Shown: piece by piece, positions 25,938 to 34,506 of the stretch | How the letters are laid out: the number at the start of each line of letters is the position of its first letter | How positions within the stretch are numbered: position 1 is the stretch's first letter | Source: Roseateles chitinivorans | GTDB lineage: Bacteria; Pseudomonadota; Gammaproteobacteria; Burkholderiales; Burkholderiaceae_C | DNA: 53,375 nucleotides | Reading direction: 5' to 3' | Assembly (NCBI RefSeq): GCF_002761755.1 | Contig: NZ_PEOG01000038.1 | Coordinates: 1-53,375, forward strand | The notes under the pieces: generated by a model | What the model was told of the DNA's origin: nothing | What the model saw: the letters and a program-made list of their open reading frames with translations, nothing else | The model's database searches: none | Program-made: the position numbers and the translations under genes

Positions 25938-27437
25938 ATGGCCGAAGAGACTCTCTCGCAAGCCTCGCCCTCGCTGCAGGGCATCGAGTACGAAGGCGGC
26001 GAGTTCGCCTCGCTGCTGAACAAGGAATTCAAGCCCAAGACCGACGAGGCCAAGTCCGCCGTCGAGCAGGCGGTGCTGACGCTGGCGCAGCAGGCGCTGT
26101 CGCAGACCCAGCTGATCGGCAGCGACGTCATCGTCTCGATCGAGTCGATGATCGCGGAGATCGACAAGAAGCTGTCCGAGCAGGTCAACGCGATCCTGCA
26201 CCATGCCGAGTTCCAGCAGCTGGAATCGGCCTGGCGCGGCCTGCACTACCTGGTCAACAACACCGAGACCGACGAGCAGCTCAAGATCCGCGTGATGAGC
26301 ATCTCGAAGAACGACCTCGGCAAGACGCTCAAGCGCTACAAGGGCACGGCCTGGGATCAGAGCCCGATCTTCAAGCGTGTCTATGAAGAGGAATTCGGCC
26401 AGTTCGGCGGCGAGCCCTTCGGCTGCATCGTCGGCGACTACTACTTCGACCACAGCCCGCCGGACGTCGAGCTGCTGGGCGAGATCGCCAAGGTCTCGGC
26501 CGCCGCCCACTCGCCCTTCATCGCCGCGGCGAATCCCTCGCTGATGCAGATGGGCTCGTGGCAGGAGCTCGCGAACCCGCGCGACCTGACCAAGATCTTC
26601 AGCACGCCGGAGTACGCCGCCTGGAAGTCGCTGCGCGAGTCCGACGACGCGCGCTACATCGGCCTGGCCATGCCGCGTTTCCTGGCGCGCCTGCCTTACG
26701 GCGCCAAGACGAATCCGGTCGAGGAGTTCAACTTCGAGGAAGAGACCGGCGGCGGCGAGCATGCCAAGTACACCTGGGCCAACTCCGCCTATGCGATGGC
26801 CACCAACATCAACCGTTCGTTCAAGACCTACGGCTGGTGCACCCGCATCCGCGGCGTCGAGGCGGGTGGCGCGGTCGAGGGCCTGCCGGCCCACACCTTC
26901 CCGACCGACGAGGGCGGCGTGGCGATGAAGTGCCCGACCGAGATCGCCATCAGCGACCGCCGCGAGGCGGAGCTGGCCAAGAACGGTTTCATGCCGCTGG
27001 TGCACCGCAAGAACTCGGACTTCGCCGCCTTCATCGGTGCGCAGTCGCTGCAGAAGCCGGCCGAGTACGACGATCCGGACGCCACCGCCAATGCCAACCT
27101 GGCCGCGCGCCTGCCGTATCTGTTCGCCTGCAACCGCTTCGCCCATTACCTGAAGTGCATCGTGCGCGACAAGGTGGGCTCGTTCAAGGAACGTGCCGAC
27201 ATGGAGAAGTGGCTGAACAAGTGGATCATGAACTACGTCGACGGCGATCCCGCCAACTCCTCGGAGACGACGAAGTCGCAGAAGCCGCTGGCCTCGGCCG
27301 AGGTGGTGGTCGAGGAGATCCCGGGCAATCCCGGCTACTACTCGTCGAAATTCTTCCTGCGTCCGCATTACCAGCTCGAGGGCCTGACGGTCTCGCTGCG
27401 GCTGGTCTCGACGCTGCCGTCGCAGAAGGGCAAGTGA
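25938..27437 (+). CDS. tssC: T6SS sheath protein TssC
   Basis: 499 residues, typical for TssC. Markers: 'ESAWRGLHYLVNNTETDEQLKIRVMSISKNDL', 'GQFGGEPFGCIVGDYYFDH', 'LAKNGFMPLVHRKNSDFAAFIGAQSL' and the C-terminal 'GYYSSKFFLRPHYQLEGLTVSLRLVSTLP'. It is the large sheath subunit; its N-terminal region is the usual target of the ClpV ATPase encoded downstream. A GGAGCACG ribosome site precedes the ATG. Confidence 0.97.
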   Translation: MAEETLSQASPSLQGIEYEGGEFASLLNKEFKPKTDEAKSAVEQAVLTLAQQALSQTQLIGSDVIVSIESMIAEIDKKLSEQVNAILHHAEFQQLESAWRGLHYLVNNTETDEQLKIRVMSISKNDLGKTLKRYKGTAWDQSPIFKRVYEEEFGQFGGEPFGCIVGDYYFDHSPPDVELLGEIAKVSAAAHSPFIAAANPSLMQMGSWQELANPRDLTKIFSTPEYAAWKSLRESDDARYIGLAMPRFLARLPYGAKTNPVEEFNFEEETGGGEHAKYTWANSAYAMATNINRSFKTYGWCTRIRGVEAGGAVEGLPAHTFPTDEGGVAMKCPTEIAISDRREAELAKNGFMPLVHRKNSDFAAFIGAQSLQKPAEYDDPDATANANLAARLPYLFACNRFAHYLKCIVRDKVGSFKERADMEKWLNKWIMNYVDGDPANSSETTKSQKPLASAEVVVEEIPGNPGYYSSKFFLRPHYQLEGLTVSLRLVSTLPSQKGK

Positions 27438-27558
27438 GGCGGCGGGTCGCCGCGGCGGCCCGTGCGAAGGAAACAAAGAAATCGCGCGCAACGACGCGCG
27501 ACGCGTCCAAGGGAGCGCTGTCGAAGGCGCCGTTCTGAAATTTTCGAGGCGATGAGCC

Positions 27559-27588
27559 AACCGGGCCCCCGGGCCCGAAATCCCGGTT
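27559..27588 (+). promoter_or_regulatory. Hairpin between tssC and hcp
   Basis: AACCGGG (27559-27565) pairs with CCCGGTT (27582-27588), with a GC-rich interior. It lies in the 215-base tssC-hcp gap and has no T-run. It may protect or process the hcp message, which is usually needed in excess; a separate hcp promoter in this gap is also possible. Confidence 0.35.
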
Positions 27589-27652
27589 TCCGCATGCGGT
27601 GAGCGTTGATGCGGAGACTGTTTTCAAAGAGTCCATCTAGGAGAAACCGACC

Positions 27653-28132
27653 ATGACGATCGACGCCAATCTGAAGTTCGCCGGAGTCGAAGGCGAATCC
27701 ACCCACAAGGACCACAAGGGCGAGATTGATCTGCTCGCCTGGTCGTGGGATGTGCGTCAGGAAAGCACCGCCGCCGCCGGTACCGGCTCCGGCAAGGGCA
27801 AGGGCATTCCCGGCCAGTTCGTGTTCGCGCACTACTACGACAAGGCGTCCCCGGTGCTGGCCAAGGCCTGCGCCTCGGGCAAGCACTTCGACCAGGCCGT
27901 CCTGACCTGCCGCAAGGCCGGCGAAGGCCAGCAGGACTTCCTGAAGGTCACGCTGAAGCAGGTGCTGGTGACCAATGTCGCCCCGTCGGCCTCCGCCGGT
28001 GGCGAGATCAGCGAGAGCGTGGCCCTGTCGTACGCGGACATCGAGTTCGAGTACAAGGCCCAAGACGCCAAGGGCGGCCTGGGCGGCGCGGTCAAGTTCG
28101 GCTGGAACGTGGCCACGACCGAAACCCGTTGA
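27653..28132 (+). CDS. hcp: T6SS tube protein Hcp (first copy)
   Basis: 159 residues from ATG 27653, with a strong TAGGAGAAA ribosome site. 'DANLKFAGVEGESTHKDHKGEIDLLAWSWDV', 'FVFAHYYDKASPVLAKACASGKHFDQAVLTCRKAGEGQQDFLKVTL' and 'YADIEFEYKAQDAKGG' fit Hcp. It forms hexameric rings stacked into the expelled tube and carries small effectors in its lumen. It is followed by two hairpins and a second, distinct hcp. Confidence 0.96.
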   Translation: MTIDANLKFAGVEGESTHKDHKGEIDLLAWSWDVRQESTAAAGTGSGKGKGIPGQFVFAHYYDKASPVLAKACASGKHFDQAVLTCRKAGEGQQDFLKVTLKQVLVTNVAPSASAGGEISESVALSYADIEFEYKAQDAKGGLGGAVKFGWNVATTETR

Positions 28133-28139
28133 TCGGCGG

Positions 28140-28161
28140 GGCGCCGGTGCGAGCCGGCGCC
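28140..28161 (+). terminator. Hairpin just after hcp
   Basis: GGCGCCGG (28140-28147) and CCGGCGCC (28154-28161) form an 8-bp stem with a six-base loop seven bases after the hcp stop. There is no U-run, so it may partly terminate or stabilise the 3' end of hcp mRNA. Confidence 0.45.
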
Positions 28162-28214
28162 TTCCGTTCGCGGACCCCGCGGCGCGACGGCCCCCGGCCG
28201 GCCGCGCCGCGCTC

Positions 28215-28266
28215 GGACAACGCATGACGGTGCGCCCCTGGGCGCGAGCGCCGTCATCCGTTGTCC
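28215..28266 (+). promoter_or_regulatory. Long imperfect hairpin before hcp2
   Basis: The arms 28215-28230 and 28251-28266 pair over 15 of 16 positions, and an inner 6-bp stem (28232-28237 with 28240-28245) fits inside. The 52-base structure ends 15 bases before the hcp2 ATG, next to its ribosome site GGAG. No T-run follows it. It could be an attenuator, RNase barrier or translation control element separating hcp from the downstream operon. Confidence 0.6.
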
Positions 28267-28281
28267 ATGCCGGAGCGAAAG

Positions 28282-28782
28282 ATGAATCCGTTGAGCAGCG
28301 GCGGCGCGACCAGCGCCGACATGTACCTGGACCTGTCCCTGAAGCGGGCCGGCAAGGTGAAGGGTGAATCCATGTCGGCCGGCCATGCCGGCGACGTCGT
28401 CGTGCGCGGCTTCAGCTGGGGCGTGGGCGCGGCCGGCGATGCGGTGGCGGGCCAGCAGACCGGCCGCCGCAGCTATCGCCAGCTGACGATCACCAAGGAC
28501 CTCGACAGCGCCAGCACCGCGCTGATGAGCGCGGTGGCGACCAACGACGAGGTCAAGTCGGCCAAGCTCTACCTGCGCAAGGCGGGCGGCGCGCAGGAAG
28601 ACTACTTCTGCCTGACGCTGGAGAAGGCGCGCATCGCGTCCTACGACATCGAGGCCGATGCCGACGGCGCGCCGGTCGAGCGCATCGCGATGAGCTTCCA
28701 GAAGGTGTCCATCGAGTACCGCACCCAGAACGCCAAGGGCGCGATGGGCGGCACCCACACCTTCGACGACGACCTGACCTGA
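28282..28782 (+). CDS. Second, divergent Hcp-family protein
   Basis: 166 residues from ATG 28282, which has GGAG six to seven bases upstream; a start at 28267 would add five residues. It is an Hcp-family (COG3157-type) protein: 'DMYLDLSLKRAGKVKGESMSAGHAGDVVVRGFSWGV', 'YRQLTITKDLDSASTALMSAVATNDEVKSAKLYLRKAG', 'VSIEYRTQNAKGAMGG'. It differs much from the first Hcp, so this is not a recent duplication. It may make mixed tubes or a tube type that carries particular cargo. tagJ follows after 61 bases. Confidence 0.9.
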   Translation: MNPLSSGGATSADMYLDLSLKRAGKVKGESMSAGHAGDVVVRGFSWGVGAAGDAVAGQQTGRRSYRQLTITKDLDSASTALMSAVATNDEVKSAKLYLRKAGGAQEDYFCLTLEKARIASYDIEADADGAPVERIAMSFQKVSIEYRTQNAKGAMGGTHTFDDDLT

Positions 28783-28843
28783 ACCCGCGCCGCTGACGGC
28801 AGCGGGTCGCGACGAACAACGACGAGAGATCACGGAGCATGCG

Positions 28844-29644
28844 ATGAGCGCAGTGCAGGAACTGCTGGCGGCGGGCCGCCCGACCGAGGCGCTGGCCGCG
28901 GCGCAGGCGGAGGTCCGCCAGCGCCCGCAGGACGCGAAGCTGCGCACGATGCTGTTCCAGCTGCTGGCGGTGACCGGCCAGTGGGCGCGGGCGGCGGCGC
29001 AGCTGGAGGTGTGCGGCGAGCTCGACGCCGGCACGCTGGCGATGGTCAACACCTACCGCGAGGCGCTCAAGTGCGAGTTGGTGCGCGAGGCCGTCTTCGA
29101 GGGCCGCACCACGCCGATGGTGATGGGCGAACCCGCCGAGTGGGTCGCCAACCTGGTGCATGCGCTCAAGCTCGACCACGACGGTGACGCGGCCGGCGCG
29201 CGGCAGCTGCGCGCGCAGGCGCTGGAGGCCGCGCCCGCCACCGCCGGCACGATCGACGGCCAGGCCTTCGAGTGGCTGTGCGACGGCGACTCGCGCCTGG
29301 GCCCGGTGCTCGAGGCGGTGATCAACGGCCGCTACTGCTGGGTGCCGTTCTCCGCGCTCAAGGAGATCCACATCGAGCCGCCGACCGACCTGCGCGACCT
29401 GGTCTGGGCCGCGGCGCACCTGGAGTTTCCCAACGGCGGTGCCTCGGTCGCCCTGATCCCGACGCGATATCCGCGCAGCGTGGCCTTCGACGACGAACGC
29501 GTCTGGCTGTCGCGCCGGACCGAATGGCAGCCGCTGCCGGGCTCGCAGGACGACCAGTACGCCGGCGTCGGCCAGCGGGTGCTGATGAGCGACCAAGGCG
29601 AGGCCGGATTGCTGGATGTCCGTCTCATCGAATTGAGGAAGTGA
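28844..29644 (+). CDS. tagJ: T6SS accessory protein TagJ/ImpE
   Basis: 266 residues. The N-terminal part is TPR-like ('LLAAGRPTEALAAAQAEVRQRPQDAKLRTMLFQLLAVTGQW'), and the C-terminal part ('WVPFSALKEIHIEPPTDLRDLVWAAAHLEFPNGG', 'LIPTRYP') is the ImpE/SciE signature. TagJ interacts with the TssB N-terminus in some T6SSs and may modulate ClpV recruitment. It is a genetic marker of T6SS subtypes that also encode it near hcp. The next gene starts directly after its stop (TGA then ATG). Confidence 0.93.
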   Translation: MSAVQELLAAGRPTEALAAAQAEVRQRPQDAKLRTMLFQLLAVTGQWARAAAQLEVCGELDAGTLAMVNTYREALKCELVREAVFEGRTTPMVMGEPAEWVANLVHALKLDHDGDAAGARQLRAQALEAAPATAGTIDGQAFEWLCDGDSRLGPVLEAVINGRYCWVPFSALKEIHIEPPTDLRDLVWAAAHLEFPNGGASVALIPTRYPRSVAFDDERVWLSRRTEWQPLPGSQDDQYAGVGQRVLMSDQGEAGLLDVRLIELRK

Positions 29645-30337
29645 ATGCGCCGCCGTCCGTCCCTGTCGAGCGCCATGCCGGCGCCATCCGTCCTGTCTGC
29701 CGCGCCGCGCGCCGCGTCGCCGGCGTTCCCTCCGATCCGTTCGCTCGCCCTGATGGCGGTCCTGGCCATGGCCGGGACGATGGCCGCATCGCTGGCGCGC
29801 GCCGACGCGGGTTCAATGCCGCCGGCGGCGAAGACCGCGGCGGCCAAGCCGGCGCCGACCGCGAAGGCGGCCTGGCGCACGCTGTCGCCTGAGACCTGCG
29901 CGCCGCTGGGCGAGGCCGACCGCGCCCGGTTGCCGGCCGCATGGGCCAAGTACCTCGACGCGACGCGGCGCTGCGAACTGACGGCCCCCGGCGGCACTGC
30001 GCGCGTGGCGCTGGTCTCGGTCTTCGCCGAAACGTATTACGAGACCCGCGCCGCCGATGCGCCGTGGGAGGACTTCCCCAAACCCCTGCTGGTCGACCGC
30101 GACTTCCGTTGCGTCGGCGGGCTGCCCGAGCTGTTCCCCTTCGATCAACCGCGGACATTGACGCTGCGCCACGGTCTGTGGCGTGAGGGCGTGCCGCAGG
30201 AAATCCGCGTCCAGGTCAGCAATCCGGCGGTCGGCGGCGATTACGCGCTGCCGGCGCTGCGTTGGGACGCGGCCGAACACCGTTACCGCGCAGCGGGCGC
30301 CAAGGCGTCCGCCGACTCTCCATGCCCGACATCCTGA
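29645..30337 (+). CDS. Exported protein, candidate immunity for the next gene
   Basis: 230 residues with a signal peptide after a basic N-terminus (hydrophobic core about 33-50, cut near 'ARADA'). The mature part has four cysteines (ETCAPL, RRCELT, FRCVGG and SPCPTS) and no enzymatic motif. It starts directly after tagJ and overlaps the next gene by 16 bases. Periplasmic location and overlap with a peptidoglycan-amidase-like gene suggest it neutralises that toxin, as Tai proteins do for Tae effectors. This is inferred from context; I recognise no known immunity family. Confidence 0.6.
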   Translation: MRRRPSLSSAMPAPSVLSAAPRAASPAFPPIRSLALMAVLAMAGTMAASLARADAGSMPPAAKTAAAKPAPTAKAAWRTLSPETCAPLGEADRARLPAAWAKYLDATRRCELTAPGGTARVALVSVFAETYYETRAADAPWEDFPKPLLVDRDFRCVGGLPELFPFDQPRTLTLRHGLWREGVPQEIRVQVSNPAVGGDYALPALRWDAAEHRYRAAGAKASADSPCPTS

Positions 30338-30843
30338 ATCCCACCACCACCGAGCCGGTCACGGCCGCGCAACTCAAGCAGGTCGCCGACGAGGCGTACG
30401 AGAAGTACCCCGGCTCGTGCAGCCACGCCGTCTGGCACGTCATCAAGCGCTACCTCCCCGACCAGGAGTACCGCACCGCCAATGCGCTCATCGCCTTCCT
30501 CAAGGCCGACAAGCGCTGGAAGGAGACGCCGGTGTCGGAACTGGCCGAGCGGGCCAGCCGCGGCGAGTTGATCGTCGGCGGCCTGGTCACGCAGCCCAAC
30601 GGCCATGTGATCGTCGTGTATCCCGGCGCGGCCAAGCCGGCTGGCGGCTATGCGTACACCTCGGGCGGCAAGTCCCAGATGATGCGCGCCCGCGGCATGT
30701 ATCCGCTGGCGATGTCGACCTCGCTGGGCGGCTGGGCCGGCGCCAAGAGCAAGGGCGACAAGACGATCTGGGACTCCTGGGCCAACGACGGCAAGTTCGC
30801 TCAGGTCGTGTTCTGGCGCCTGGACACCGGCGCCTCGAGGTGA
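30322..30843 (+). CDS. Candidate NlpC/P60-like amidase effector (Tae-type)
   Basis: 173 residues from ATG 30322. C33 in 'GSCSHAVWHVIKRY' at the start of a helix and H95 in 'NGHVIVVYPG' on a strand give the Cys/His pattern of NlpC/P60-CHAP peptidases, the fold of Tae amidases that cut peptide stems of peptidoglycan. There is no signal peptide, as expected for a protein loaded into an Hcp tube. It overlaps the exported candidate immunity gene and lies within the tss operon, between tagJ and tssE. It may be a T6SS-accessory wall enzyme instead of a toxin. Confidence 0.65.
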   Translation: MPDILNPTTTEPVTAAQLKQVADEAYEKYPGSCSHAVWHVIKRYLPDQEYRTANALIAFLKADKRWKETPVSELAERASRGELIVGGLVTQPNGHVIVVYPGAAKPAGGYAYTSGGKSQMMRARGMYPLAMSTSLGGWAGAKSKGDKTIWDSWANDGKFAQVVFWRLDTGASR

Positions 30844-30865
30844 GCCCACCCGCGCCGCGCGAGCC

Positions 30866-31360
30866 ATGACCCAGATCACCCGCGATCGCCTGCAGCCGGC
30901 CCTGCTGGACCGCCTCACCGACGACGATCCCTTCCATCGCGTCGAGGCGGAGGAGCGCCGCGTCATGACCAAGTCGCAACTGCGCCAGGCGGTGCTGCGC
31001 GACCTGGGCTGGCTGTTCAACGCCATCCAGCCGCTGGGCAAGGCCTGCGATCCGTATGCGCGCGTCGGCGACAGCGTGCTGAACTTCGGCCTGCCGGCGC
31101 TGTCGGGGCAACTGGCCTCGCGCATCGACGTGCATCTGCTGGAGAAGCAGATCCGCCAGGCCATCCTGCGCTTCGAGCCGCGCATCCTGCCGGACACGCT
31201 GGAGGTCCGCGCGATCGAGACGCAGAGCGTCATGGACACCCACAACGTGATCGAGTTCGACATCCGCGGCCACCTCTGGTCGCAGCCGGTGCCGCTGGAG
31301 ATCCTGCTGCGCACGCAGATGGACCTCGAGGCGGGGCAGGTCGAGGTCCGCGAGGGCTGA
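30866..31360 (+). CDS. tssE: T6SS baseplate protein TssE
   Basis: 164 residues, gp25-like: 'LQPALLDRLTDDDP', 'LRQAVLRDLGWLFNA', 'VLNFGLPALSGQLAS', 'RQAILRFEPRILPDTLEV', and the ending 'EILLRTQMDLEAGQVEVREG'. It forms part of the baseplate wedge with TssF, TssG and TssK. It follows the effector-like gene by 22 bases and precedes tssF by nine. Confidence 0.95.
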   Translation: MTQITRDRLQPALLDRLTDDDPFHRVEAEERRVMTKSQLRQAVLRDLGWLFNAIQPLGKACDPYARVGDSVLNFGLPALSGQLASRIDVHLLEKQIRQAILRFEPRILPDTLEVRAIETQSVMDTHNVIEFDIRGHLWSQPVPLEILLRTQMDLEAGQVEVREG

Positions 31361-31369
31361 GGACGCGCG

Positions 31370-33280
31370 ATGGATCCCCGGCTGCTGCGCCTGTACAACG
31401 ACGAGCTCGCCCACCTGCGCGAGGTCGGCGCCGAGTTCGCGCGCGACTTCCCCAAGATCGCCGCGCGCCTGGGCCTGGAGGATGCGGAGGTCGCCGACCC
31501 CTATGTCGAGCGGCTGCTCGAGGGTTTCGCCTTCCTGTCGGCGCGGGTGCAGCTCAAGCTCGACGCCGAGCATCCGCGCCTGATCGCCCACCTGCTGGAG
31601 TCGATCTACCCCAACTTCCTGGCGCCGGTGCCGTCGATGATGATCGCGCGCTTCGGCGTCGATCCGACCGATCCCAACCTCTCCAAGGGCCATCCGGTGC
31701 CCCGCGGCAGCGTGCTGCAGTCCGGCGTGCCGCGCGGCCAGGACACGCGTTGCGAGTTCCGCACCGCCCATGACGTGACGCTGTGGCCGCTGACGCTGGA
31801 CGACGTCCAGTACTTCAGCCATGCGCCCGACCTGCCGATGTCGCGGCTGCCCGATGCCGCCGGCAGCCGGGGCGGGCTGCGACTGCGGCTCAAGACCGGC
31901 GGCGGCATTCCGGTGCGCCAACTGGGGCTGGACCGGCTCGCGCTCTACCTGAGCGCGCCCGACGAGGTCGCCTATCGCCTGCATGAACTGGCGCTCGGGG
32001 CGCCGCTGGGCAGCTTCGTCACCGGCGAGGGCATCGACGCGCCGGCCGTGCCGGCGCAATGGCGGCCGGCGACCAGCATCCGCCCGCTGGGCTTCGCGCC
32101 GGACGAGGCGCTGCTGCCGGAGACGCATCGCAACTTCTCCGGCTGCCGGCTGATGCAGGAGCTGGCCGCGATGCCGCGGCGCTTCCTGTTCATCGAGATC
32201 GACCAGCTCGCCGAGCGCCTGGCCCGGGTGGATGGCACTTCCTTCGAGATCGTGCTGTTCTTCGGTCGCGGCGATGGTGCGCTGGAGGCGATGGTCGACG
32301 TGGACAGCGTTTCGCTGCACTGCACGCCGGCGATCAACCTGTTCCCGAAGCGGCTGGACCGCATCCAGCTCGGCACCGGGAACTGGGAGTACCACGTGGT
32401 GCCGGACCGCACCCGGCCGATGGATTACGAGATCCACAGCCTGCAGTCGGTGACCGGCTACGGCGCCGGGGCGCTGGGCCAGCAGGGTTTCGAGCCGCTG
32501 TACGCGACCTACCACGAGGCGCCGCCCGATGCGCCCGGCTTCTACACGGTGCGACGCGAGCCGCGCCTGCTGTCCACGCGTCAGAAGGAGCAGGGACCGC
32601 GCACCGGCTACATCGGCGACGAGGTCTTCCTGTCGCTGGTCGATCCGCGCCACGCGCCCTACCGCGAGGACATCCGCCAGCTGTCGGTCTCGGCGCTGGT
32701 GACCAACCGCGACCTGCCGATGCTGCTGCCGCACAACGGCGCCGGCGCCTGGCGGCTGGACGCGGCGGGGCCGGTGCTCAAGGTCGAATCGGTCCATGGC
32801 CCGACGCGGCCGGTCAACCGCCAGCCGGTGGGCGAGGCGGGTTGGAGCCTGGTCGGCCTGCTGACGCAGCAGCAACTGCCCTGGGCCGACGAGCCGCCGG
32901 CGCAGGCCGCGGCGACGCTGCGCCGGCTGCTGGCGCTGTACGGTCCCCCCAGCGACCCGGCCTGGCTGCGCCAGGTGGAGGGCGTGCGTGGCGTCGAGGC
33001 CCAGCCGGTGGTGCGGCGACTGCCCTTCACCGGCCCGCTGAGCTTCGGTGCGGGCACGGAGATCACGCTGGAGCTCGATGAGCTGGCCTTCCAGGGCCAC
33101 AGCGCCTATCTCTTCGCCAGCGTGCTGGAGCGCTACTTCACCCGCCATGCGGCGATCAACAGCTTCACCCAGCTGAGCCTGCGCACGCCGCAGCGCGGCC
33201 AGGTCAAGCGCTGGGCGCCGCGCATCGGCGGTGATGCCGAGGGACGTCTCGACCGCGCCGGCGGCGGAGACCGCGCATGA
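31370..33280 (+). CDS. tssF: T6SS baseplate protein TssF
   Basis: 636 residues. The start 'LLRLYNDELAHLREVGAEFARDFPKIAARLGLE' and 'ADPYVERLLEGFAFLSARVQLKLD' is canonical TssF. 'FPKRLDRIQLGTGNWEYHVVPDRTRPMDYEIHSL' and the C-terminal 'LFASVLERYFTRHAAINSFTQLSL' also fit. It is the largest baseplate wedge subunit. Its stop overlaps tssG by four bases. Confidence 0.96.
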   Translation: MDPRLLRLYNDELAHLREVGAEFARDFPKIAARLGLEDAEVADPYVERLLEGFAFLSARVQLKLDAEHPRLIAHLLESIYPNFLAPVPSMMIARFGVDPTDPNLSKGHPVPRGSVLQSGVPRGQDTRCEFRTAHDVTLWPLTLDDVQYFSHAPDLPMSRLPDAAGSRGGLRLRLKTGGGIPVRQLGLDRLALYLSAPDEVAYRLHELALGAPLGSFVTGEGIDAPAVPAQWRPATSIRPLGFAPDEALLPETHRNFSGCRLMQELAAMPRRFLFIEIDQLAERLARVDGTSFEIVLFFGRGDGALEAMVDVDSVSLHCTPAINLFPKRLDRIQLGTGNWEYHVVPDRTRPMDYEIHSLQSVTGYGAGALGQQGFEPLYATYHEAPPDAPGFYTVRREPRLLSTRQKEQGPRTGYIGDEVFLSLVDPRHAPYREDIRQLSVSALVTNRDLPMLLPHNGAGAWRLDAAGPVLKVESVHGPTRPVNRQPVGEAGWSLVGLLTQQQLPWADEPPAQAAATLRRLLALYGPPSDPAWLRQVEGVRGVEAQPVVRRLPFTGPLSFGAGTEITLELDELAFQGHSAYLFASVLERYFTRHAAINSFTQLSLRTPQRGQVKRWAPRIGGDAEGRLDRAGGGDRA

Positions 33281-34506
33281 CGGTGCCCGAGCCCGGCAGT
33301 GCCCCGGACGACGACGGTGCCGGCGGCGATGCCGTCGTGCAGGCGAGCCGGCCGGTCACGCCGGAAGCCAACGAATCACCCGAGTCGCTGCTGGCGCGCC
33401 GTCCCAACCGCGGCGAGCGCGGCGAACGCGACGAGGCGCTGCGCGCGCTCTTCGAGGATGTCGAGGCGACGCCCTGGGCCCATGACTTCTTCGCGCTGCT
33501 GCGCCGCATCGAAGGCCTGACGCCCGACGTGCCGCGACTGGGCCGTGGCCTGCGGCCGTCGCAGGAGGCGATCCGGCTGGGGCAGGAGCCCGAGCTGGAC
33601 TTCGCGCCGGCGGCGCTGGCCAGCCTCACCCGCGGCCAGAACCCGGCGCCGCGACTGGGCGTGCGCTTCTTCGGGCTGCTCGGACCGCAGGGGCCGATGC
33701 CGCTGCACCTCACCGAGTACACCCGCGAGCGGCTGCACCAGCGCGGCGACCCGACGCTGAGCCGCTTCCTCGACGTCTTCCACCACCGCCTGCTGCTGCA
33801 CTTCTACCGCGCCTGGGCGCAGTCGCAGCCGGCGGTCCAGCATGACCGGCCGGCCACGGACCGCTATGCCGCCTGGCTCGGCGCCGCCAGCGGCCTGGAC
33901 GGCGCGCAGCGGCCGGCGGACTCGCTGCCGCAGACCGCGCGCCTGTTCCAGGCGGGCCTGCATGGCGGGCGGGCGCAGCATGCCGAGGGCCTGGCCAAGA
34001 TCCTGTCGCTGCACTTCAAGGTGCCGGTGCGCATCGAGCAGCATGTGCCGCACTGGCTGCCCGTCGAGGACGGCGAGCGCACCCGGCTGGGCTTCGCGCG
34101 CCAGCGGCCCGAGCGCATCGGCCGCGAACTGCCGCGGCTGGGCCTCAACACCGCCTGCGGCAACAAGGCCTGGGACCGGCAGTACCGCTTCCGCGTCGTG
34201 CTGGGCCCGCTGACGCTGCGCCAGTACGAGGGCTTCCTGCCCGACGGCGACGCGTGGCGGCCGCTCAACGACTGGATCCGGCAGTACGTCGGCCACAACC
34301 TGCAATGGGAGCTGCAGCCGGTGCTGCGCCGCGACGAGGTGCCCGCCGCGGCACTGAGCGGCCGCGCGCGCCTGGGCTTCACTTCCTGGACGGGCCGCTC
34401 GGGCGGCCGTCCGCATCGCCACGACCGGGGCGACCTGCACCTGCATCCGCGACAGCGGGTGAAGGGGCGGGCCACGCCACCGGCATCACAGGGAGCATCG
34501 TCATGA
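33277..34506 (+). CDS. tssG: T6SS baseplate protein TssG
   Basis: 409 residues, longer than many TssG (about 330-360) because of an acidic, Pro/Ala-rich N-terminal leader of about 60 residues and a Gly/His/Arg-rich tail. The core is typical: 'DFFALLRRIEGL', 'GVRFFGLLGPQGPMPLHLTEY', 'RFLDVFHHRLLLHFYRAW', 'LNTACGNKAWDRQYRFRV'. It overlaps both tssF and tssH by four bases, so translation is coupled. An internal start could give a shorter protein, but no clear ribosome site supports one. Confidence 0.93.
   Translation: MTVPEPGSAPDDDGAGGDAVVQASRPVTPEANESPESLLARRPNRGERGERDEALRALFEDVEATPWAHDFFALLRRIEGLTPDVPRLGRGLRPSQEAIRLGQEPELDFAPAALASLTRGQNPAPRLGVRFFGLLGPQGPMPLHLTEYTRERLHQRGDPTLSRFLDVFHHRLLLHFYRAWAQSQPAVQHDRPATDRYAAWLGAASGLDGAQRPADSLPQTARLFQAGLHGGRAQHAEGLAKILSLHFKVPVRIEQHVPHWLPVEDGERTRLGFARQRPERIGRELPRLGLNTACGNKAWDRQYRFRVVLGPLTLRQYEGFLPDGDAWRPLNDWIRQYVGHNLQWELQPVLRRDEVPAAALSGRARLGFTSWTGRSGGRPHRHDRGDLHLHPRQRVKGRATPPASQGASS

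Noticed and set aside
25350..27560. 736-codon minus-strand open frame
   Set aside because: It is antisense to tssB and tssC; its Val/Arg/His/Gln-rich composition is typical of reverse-phase frames.
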